Positions 21,105 to 29,095 of a DNA stretch of 29,095 bases are shown one piece after another. The DNA comes from Clostridia bacterium (GTDB taxonomy: Bacteria > Bacillota > Clostridia > Christensenellales > Borkfalkiaceae): assembly GCA_900768525.1 (NCBI GenBank), contig CAAGDF010000092.1, forward strand, positions 1 through 29,095. Reading direction: 5' to 3'. The notes beneath the pieces are model-generated. The model was given only the letters and a program-made list of their open reading frames with translations, was not told where the DNA came from and did no database searches. The stretch's first letter is position 1, and each line of letters begins with the position of its first letter. Position numbers and translations under genes: made by a program.

Positions 21105-21271
21105 TGCGATTAGCGTGCGCCTGACGGCTGGATCCTTCGTCGGTCGGTCAAGCGGGTGCGTCTCAGGATGACGGAAAAGTTTTTTTGCTCTATACATATT
21201 TTATCGTCAAGTTGAGCGGAGCGTAGCGCAGTCGAAACATCCAGGTGCGTCAGCACCGCATAAAGGCTTCC
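21105..21271 (+). repeat. 167-bp repeat, copy B (second copy of 19407-19575)
   Basis: See copy A. Copy B lacks the intact outer inverted ends: nearby GAATCGGGAAAAG and CTTCCGCGAAATGGGAAAG look like degraded terminal arms. It occupies most of the rqcP-ispDF gap. Confidence 0.85.
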
Positions 21272-21313
21272 GCGAAATGGGAAAGTTTATATTGATTGCG
21301 ATTGGGAACGACT

Positions 21314-21556
21314 TTACTCTATAATCTCGTAGAGGTGCTGAGCTTCCTCTTTGCGGACGGTTTCTTTGAGTTCCAGAACTCTGAATTTGAGCGTGCCGCC
21401 GCCGAAACGGAGTTCTACAACATCGCCCGTTTTAAGATTGTATGCGGGTTTTACGTCTTTGCCGTTTACGCTGACGCGACCGCCGTTGCAGGCGTCGTTT
21501 GCCACGGTGCGGCGTTTTAATATACGCGATACTTTTAAAAATTTGTCTATTCTCAT
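21314..21556 (-). CDS. rqcP: RqcP-like S4-domain RNA-binding protein
   Basis: This 80-residue S4 domain protein starts MRIDKFLKVSRILKRRTVAND and continues CNGGRVSVNGKDVKPAYNLK and VVELRFGGG, the compact S4 fold of YabO/RqcP and Hsp15. In Bacillus it acts with RqcH in ribosome quality control, adding alanine tails on stalled 60S-like subunits. ATG 21556 is preceded by CGGAGAA, which is why I reject an upstream start at 21586. It is transcribed away from rpoB and toward ispDF, with 312 bp of repeats between. It could alternatively be Hsp15, but the length fits RqcP better. Confidence 0.9.
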   Translation of the reverse strand: MRIDKFLKVSRILKRRTVANDACNGGRVSVNGKDVKPAYNLKTGDVVELRFGGGTLKFRVLELKETVRKEEAQHLYEIIE

Positions 21557-21603
21557 TTTTTTCTCCGAAAAATTACCGAAAAACAATTAAAATCACTGTA
21601 AAA

Positions 21604-21621
21604 TCATCGATAAATCGATGA
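21604..21621. repeat. 18-bp near-perfect palindrome upstream of rqcP
   Basis: TCATCGAT at 21604-21611 and ATCGATGA at 21614-21621 with AA between, 47 bases upstream of the rqcP ATG. Possibly an operator. Confidence 0.5.
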
Positions 21622-21664
21622 AAAAATATAATATAAAATATTTTCGGTAAATCTTAAATTTTGT

Positions 21665-21693
21665 TTGACTTCTTGTTTACTTTACATTATAAT
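21665..21693 (+). promoter_or_regulatory. strong promoter for the rpoBC transcript
   Basis: TTGACT at 21665-21670, 17-bp spacer, perfect TATAAT at 21688-21693; a second TATAAT at 21696-21701. Transcription from here gives a ~590-nt leader to rpoB. Weaker alternatives are at 22058 (TTTACC, 17, TATTAT) and 22204 (TTGACT, 18, TATACA). Confidence 0.75.
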
Positions 21694-21701
21694 AGTATAA
21701 T

Positions 21702-22291
21702 GCTAAAATTCTATAATTGTCGCTTTATGCCTGACGGGCGACTTGGCGCACTTTGAACGACTGAATTGTTCAATGCGGCTATGGTCTTGCCGCTTTATCT
21801 GCGATTTGTCATCGCATCGGAACAAAGGCAAAAGGCAAATGCCCGAGCGGTTGTAAAATTCGCTGCCGTAAGAACGAATGGATTGTTCAAACCCCGCGAA
21901 TGTTACCGAAGATATCGGCAAGGCAATCGAGAAAACCAAACTTGCGAATTACCGCTTAACGCGAACGAATGAATGGTTCGGGGTAGCGGTTGCTTGCAAA
22001 CGAGCGTTTGAACGAATGGATGGTTCAAAGGCTTAAAAACTCGTTGCCGACCGTCGGTTTACCGTGATTGCGCTTTACATTATTATATAACGTGTGTGCG
22101 CATGTACATAGGGCGAATGTATGGCGGGTGCGATTGAACGGCACTCGGATACATAACCCGGGCAAGCCGATTTTAAATGCGGCGGCAAAGCGACTAAAAA
22201 GAATTGACTACTCAAAACTATATGTATTATACACCTGAACTTGACGAAAAGCAAGATGTATTTTGCATTTTTTTAAAAAAGGAGTGTATTG
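21702..22291 (+). promoter_or_regulatory. long structured rpoB leader with four repeated hairpins
   Basis: There is no credible ORF across ~590 bp. The motif GAACGAATGGATGGTTC or close variant recurs four times: 21753-21773, 21872-21890, 21962-21980 and 22007-22029; in each, TTGAAC or GAAC pairs with GTTCAA or GTTC. The third is part of a larger stem (ACCGCT at 21951 with AGCGGT at 21985). Other stems include TGCGAT/ATCGCA at 21800-21816. It looks like a structured non-coding leader, function unknown. Confidence 0.55.
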
Positions 22292-25200
22292 ATGACGCGA
22301 GATTTGCGAACGGAAAAATTTGGCAGGGTAGAGAGAAAGACCTTTTCGAGAATCAAGGAAGTTCAGCCTATTCCCGATCTGATCGAGATCCAGAAAGATT
22401 CTTTCAAGGCCTTCATCAATGAAGGTATTCAGGAAGTCTTTGAGGATTTCTCCCCGATAACCGACTTCTCGGACCACTTCGAACTATATTTTCTCGATCA
22501 TACATTGGGAACGGAACCCAAATACAGCGAGAAAGAATGCCGTGACAGAGATGTAAACTATGCGGTTAAACTCAGTGTTAAGGTAAGACTCGTCAACAAG
22601 GTAACGGGCGAAATAATCGACAGGGAAGTATTCATGGGCGAACTCCCCAAGATGACCGATACCGGCTCGTTCATTATCAACGGTGCGGAAAGAGTTGTAG
22701 TTTCACAGCTCGTAAGAAGCCCGGGCGTATACAACGGCGTTACTCTCGATCGTTCGGGAAAGAAACTTTTCGATACCACGGTTATTCCTAACAGAGGCGC
22801 GTGGCTCGAATATGAACAGGATTCGCAAAACGTACTTTGGGTACACGTAGACAGGACGCGTAAGATTACCGCGACCGTGCTTTTGCGTGCGCTCGGATTC
22901 GGTACGGATAAGTCGCTTGCCGAATTGTTCGACAACGATCCCATGATCGCCGCGACGATGGAGAAAGACACCGCTCGTACCGAAAACGAAGGTCTTTTCG
23001 AATTATACAGAAGACTGCGCCCCGGTGAAGTTCCCACAGACGAAGCCGTTCGCCAGAATCTCAGGAACCTCTTTTTCGATGCAAAGAGATACGATCTTGC
23101 CAAAGTCGGCAGATACAAATATAACAAACGTCTTAACCTCGGTGTGCGTATCGTCGGTCTTACCGCGTACGAGGACGTTATCAGTCCAGACGGCGAAGTT
23201 CTCGCTACCAAGGGCGAAGTCATTTCTTACGAAAAGGCTAAACTTATTCAGAACAGCGGTATAAACGAATTCGTCGCACTCGTTGCGGGCAACAAGCCGC
23301 ACAAGGTAATAGCAAACAACTCGGTTGATTTCACCGCCGTGCTCGGTATTCCTTACAGACCGTTCGGTCTTATCGAAACCGTTTATTACCCGATGATTAC
23401 CTTCTCGAAAGAAGTACGCGACTATGCTCTGAACGCTTCGGTTGAAGATACCGCCGAACATTTCAAGGACAGAATCAACGATATTTATTATACCGAAGAA
23501 ACTTACACTCCGGAAGGCGTGGAAGAAAAGGCGGAGGACAGGAAGAACGCCGAAAAGAGAAAGATTACCCGCGAACGTTTCGTAGAGGCATGCCTTAGTT
23601 TCTATGAAATAGTTGACGACATGAGAAAACGTCTTGCCGAAGACCCCGACGCGGAAATCGAAAAACTCACCTTCGATCAGAAGAAAGTCGTTCGTCCGTT
23701 GCTTGAAAAACTCAATCATAAGCATATCACGGTAGACGATATCATCGCCACCGTATCTATAAACCTCGACCTTAACTGCGGTATCGGCACTACCGATAAC
23801 ATCGACCACCTCGGTAACCGTCGTGTTCGTTCGGTAGGCGAACTGCTTCAGAACCAGTTCAGAATCGGTATTGCAAGACTCGAAAGGGTTATAAGAGAAA
23901 GAATGTCTACTCAGGATCCGCAGACCATTACGCCGGAAGCGCTCATCAACGTTCGTCCGGTAAGTTCCGCTATCAAGGAATTCTTCGGTTCTTCGCAGTT
24001 GTCGCAATTCATGGATCAGACCAACCCGATCGCCGAACTTACGCATAAGAGAAAGTTGTCGGCGTTAGGTCCCGGCGGTTTGAACAGAGAGCGCGCAACG
24101 TTTGAAGTTCGTGACGTTCACTACACGCACTACGGCAGAATGTGCCCGATAGAAACCCCCGAAGGTCAGAACATCGGTCTTATCACATCGCTTTCCACTT
24201 TCGCTAAAGTCAACGAATACGGCTTTATCGAATCGGCATACAGAAAGGTAGATAAAGAAACGGGTATCGTTACCGATCACGTCGACTACCTTACCGCGGA
24301 CGAAGAGGATGCATTCATCGTCGCGCAGGCGAACGAACCGCTCGACGAAAACGGTCGTTTCGTACACGAACGTGTATCATGCCGTCGTCGTGAAGAGATC
24401 ACCGAAGTTCCCCGCGAAGAAATCGATTACATGGACGTATCGCCCAAACAGCTCGTTTCGGTTGCTACCGCGCTTATTCCGTTTTTGGAAAACGACGATA
24501 CCAACAGAGCGCTCATGGGTTCGAACATGCAACGTCAGGCAGTTCCTCTGCTTAAACCCGAAAACGCTATCGTTGCGACGGGCGTAGAAGCCAAGATCGC
24601 ATACGACTCGGGCGTTATGATCATTGCCGATTGCGACGGCGTTGTAAAACGTGCGAGCGGCGACGAAATGATCGTAACCGATACCGAAGGCAACGATCAC
24701 GTTTATAAACTCAAAAAATTCGAAAGATCCAACCAAGGTACTTGCCTTAACCAAAGACCTCTCGCTCAGACGGGCGACGTTGTAAAGAAAGGCGATATCC
24801 TTGCGGACGGACCTGCAAGGCATGACGGCGAGCTTGCCCTCGGCAGAAACATTCTCATCGGCTTTATGACGTGGGAAGGTTACAACTACGAAGATGCTAT
24901 TCTTCTTTCCGAAAAGCTCGTTCAGAACGACGTATTTACGTCTATCCATATAGAAGAATACGACACCGAAGCGCGTGAAACCAAGCTCGGTGCGGAAGAG
25001 ATCACGAGAGATATTACCAACGTCGGCGAGGACGCTCTTAAAGACCTCGACGCGGACGGTATCGTAAGAATCGGCGCAGAGGTTTGCTCGGGCGATATTC
25101 TCGTAGGTAAAGTTACGCCTAAGGGCGAAACCGATCTTACCCCCGAGGAAAGATTGCTCCGCGCGATATTCGGCGAAAAGTCGAAAGACGCAAGAGATAC

Positions 25201-26296
25201 CTCGCTGCGCGTACCGCACGGCGAAGGCGGTATCGTAGTCGATATCAAGATATTCACCAGAGAGAACAAGGACGAACTCTCGCCGGGCGTTAACAAGCTC
25301 GTCAGAGTCAGCATCGCGCAGAAGAGAAAGATCTCCGTCGGCGATAAAATGGCGGGTCGTCACGGTAACAAGGGTGTTATTTCAAGAATTCTCCCCGAAG
25401 CGGACATGCCGTTCCTTGCGGACGGAACGCCGCTGCAAATCGTGCTTAACCCGTTGGGCGTTCCTTCGCGAATGAACATCGGTCAGGTTCTCGAGGTGCA
25501 CCTCGGTCTTGTCTGCAAACAACTCGGTTGGAAGATTGCAACGCCCGTATTCGACGGCGCAAGCGAAAGCGATATCAGATCGCTCCTCGAGGATAATCAC
25601 TTTATTAACCCGTATGGCGAGGTCGACGGAAAAGTACAGCTTTACGACGGAAGAACGGGCGAACCGTTTGAAAACAGAGTTACCGTCGGTCAGATGTACA
25701 TGATTAAGTTGCACCACCTTGTCGACGATAAGATCCACGCAAGAAGCACGGGTCCGTACTCGCTCGTAACGCAGCAGCCGCTCGGCGGAAAAGCCCAGTT
25801 CGGCGGACAGCGTTTCGGTGAAATGGAAGTTTGGGCACTCGAGGCTTACGGCGCGGCGCACATTCTTCAGGAAATACTTACCGTTAAGTCGGACGACGTC
25901 GTAGGCAGAGTCAAGACTTACGAATCCATCGTCAAAGGCAACGATATAAGCGAACCGGGTATTCCGGAATCCTTTAAAGTTCTCTTTAAGGAAATGCAGT
26001 CGCTCGCGCTCGACGTTAAAGTTCTCAACGAAGCAGGCGAAGAAGTATCGCTCAAGAGTCTTACGGACGACGACGTTGATATGCAGCAGCCGCACGCTCG
26101 CGAAAAAGAGGGATACGAAGAAGTATCCGTCGATGACGTATTCGGAACGAACGATCGGGACGAACACGAAACCGAGAGCGACGGGGACGATATTTCCAAC
26201 ATCTTCGACGATATCGATCAATTCGACGACGACGAGAGATTCTCGTTCAAGTCCGGCGATTTGTTCGATGATTACGACGATGACGACGATAACTGA
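22292..26296 (+). CDS. rpoB: DNA-directed RNA polymerase subunit beta
   Basis: This 1334-residue beta subunit begins MTRDLRTEKFGRVERKTFSRIKEVQPIPDL. The rifampicin-pocket stretch SSQLSQFMDQTNPIAELTHK is residues ~566-586; the switch/active-centre stretch KMAGRHGNKGVIS and C-terminal GEMEVWALEAYGAA are present. Residue 588, aligned to E. coli R529, is Lys (HKRKLSALG). The C-terminus carries an acidic tail (DDYDDDDDN). ATG 22292 is preceded by GGAG at 22281-22284; a TTG three bases earlier is not needed. rplJ-rplL, the usual upstream neighbours, are absent; the gene has its own promoter. The long minus-strand frames across it are shadows. Confidence 0.99.
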   Translation: MTRDLRTEKFGRVERKTFSRIKEVQPIPDLIEIQKDSFKAFINEGIQEVFEDFSPITDFSDHFELYFLDHTLGTEPKYSEKECRDRDVNYAVKLSVKVRLVNKVTGEIIDREVFMGELPKMTDTGSFIINGAERVVVSQLVRSPGVYNGVTLDRSGKKLFDTTVIPNRGAWLEYEQDSQNVLWVHVDRTRKITATVLLRALGFGTDKSLAELFDNDPMIAATMEKDTARTENEGLFELYRRLRPGEVPTDEAVRQNLRNLFFDAKRYDLAKVGRYKYNKRLNLGVRIVGLTAYEDVISPDGEVLATKGEVISYEKAKLIQNSGINEFVALVAGNKPHKVIANNSVDFTAVLGIPYRPFGLIETVYYPMITFSKEVRDYALNASVEDTAEHFKDRINDIYYTEETYTPEGVEEKAEDRKNAEKRKITRERFVEACLSFYEIVDDMRKRLAEDPDAEIEKLTFDQKKVVRPLLEKLNHKHITVDDIIATVSINLDLNCGIGTTDNIDHLGNRRVRSVGELLQNQFRIGIARLERVIRERMSTQDPQTITPEALINVRPVSSAIKEFFGSSQLSQFMDQTNPIAELTHKRKLSALGPGGLNRERATFEVRDVHYTHYGRMCPIETPEGQNIGLITSLSTFAKVNEYGFIESAYRKVDKETGIVTDHVDYLTADEEDAFIVAQANEPLDENGRFVHERVSCRRREEITEVPREEIDYMDVSPKQLVSVATALIPFLENDDTNRALMGSNMQRQAVPLLKPENAIVATGVEAKIAYDSGVMIIADCDGVVKRASGDEMIVTDTEGNDHVYKLKKFERSNQGTCLNQRPLAQTGDVVKKGDILADGPARHDGELALGRNILIGFMTWEGYNYEDAILLSEKLVQNDVFTSIHIEEYDTEARETKLGAEEITRDITNVGEDALKDLDADGIVRIGAEVCSGDILVGKVTPKGETDLTPEERLLRAIFGEKSKDARDTSLRVPHGEGGIVVDIKIFTRENKDELSPGVNKLVRVSIAQKRKISVGDKMAGRHGNKGVISRILPEADMPFLADGTPLQIVLNPLGVPSRMNIGQVLEVHLGLVCKQLGWKIATPVFDGASESDIRSLLEDNHFINPYGEVDGKVQLYDGRTGEPFENRVTVGQMYMIKLHHLVDDKIHARSTGPYSLVTQQPLGGKAQFGGQRFGEMEVWALEAYGAAHILQEILTVKSDDVVGRVKTYESIVKGNDISEPGIPESFKVLFKEMQSLALDVKVLNEAGEEVSLKSLTDDDVDMQQPHAREKEGYEEVSVDDVFGTNDRDEHETESDGDDISNIFDDIDQFDDDERFSFKSGDLFDDYDDDDDN

Positions 26297-26314
26297 TAAC
26301 AGGGAGGTTATTTA

Positions 26315-29095
<2,781 letters not shown>

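Noticed and set aside
22204..22422. 72-codon ORF overlapping the rpoB start
   Set aside because: Most of it lies inside rpoB in another frame; only the first ~30 codons precede rpoB, so at best a leader peptide without evidence.
24377..25363. 328-codon minus-strand ORF inside rpoB
   Set aside because: It is antisense to the conserved rpoB coding sequence and has no family features.

Overview
The window looks like chromosomal DNA from an uncultured low-to-mid GC Firmicute of clostridial type. The evidence is the conserved blocks mrnC-rlmB-sigH, dnaX-ebfC-recR, rplM-rpsI and rpoB-rpoC, AGGAGG-type ribosome binding sites, a CwlD-type cortex amidase, a SigH-like sigma factor and a DapF/DapL lysine-peptidoglycan branch. 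The species cannot be named from sequence alone.

Layout. (1) 1-2.94 kb: end of a sugar permease, then a two-gene surface-polysaccharide unit (family 2 glycosyltransferase and UDP-galactopyranose mutase) with a strong promoter whose -10 region lies in a 29-bp tandem duplication. (2) 2.94-5.1 kb: gene-poor, partly AT-rich DNA. It holds an array of degenerate ~66-bp units, a MobV-type oriT-like structure, a decayed MobV relaxase lacking its catalytic core, two unrecognised AT-rich ORFs, a terminator, and a 170-bp stretch with CC/ACCC recurring every 10 bp. (3) 5.2-13.2 kb: core genes cwlD, mrnC, rlmB, sigH-like, dnaX, ebfC, recR, dapF, dapL. (4) 13.3-16.2 kb: an E2/CAT-fold acyltransferase-like protein whose expected active-site His is Glu, next to an AMP-forming acyl-CoA ligase. 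(5) 16.4-19.2 kb: rplM-rpsI and ychF, separated by an AT-rich intergenic region with strong palindromes. (6) 19.2-21.6 kb: hairpin and MITE-like repeats around a minus-strand ispDF fusion and rqcP. (7) 21.66-29.1 kb: a strong promoter, a ~600-nt structured leader, rpoB, and rpoC running off the end.

The most distinctive signal is a short dispersed palindromic repeat with core GGCTATAGGTCGATTATC. Seven clear copies and one probable one occur between 6.6 and 21.1 kb, and none was seen in the first 5 kb. They sit at gene junctions, carry the rlmB stop codon, lie just before the sigH start, flank ispDF on both sides, and are translated in frame at the DapL N-terminus and possibly inside the acyl-CoA ligase. 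Other unusual points are the four-fold hairpin motif in the rpoB leader and the dapF start codon abutting the U-tract of a terminator.

How the genes work together: most are housekeeping (RNA maturation, replication and repair, translation, transcription, isoprenoid and DAP synthesis). cwlD and sigH suggest sporulation or descent from a spore former. All calls come from reading the sequence and remembered family motifs; no search was run.
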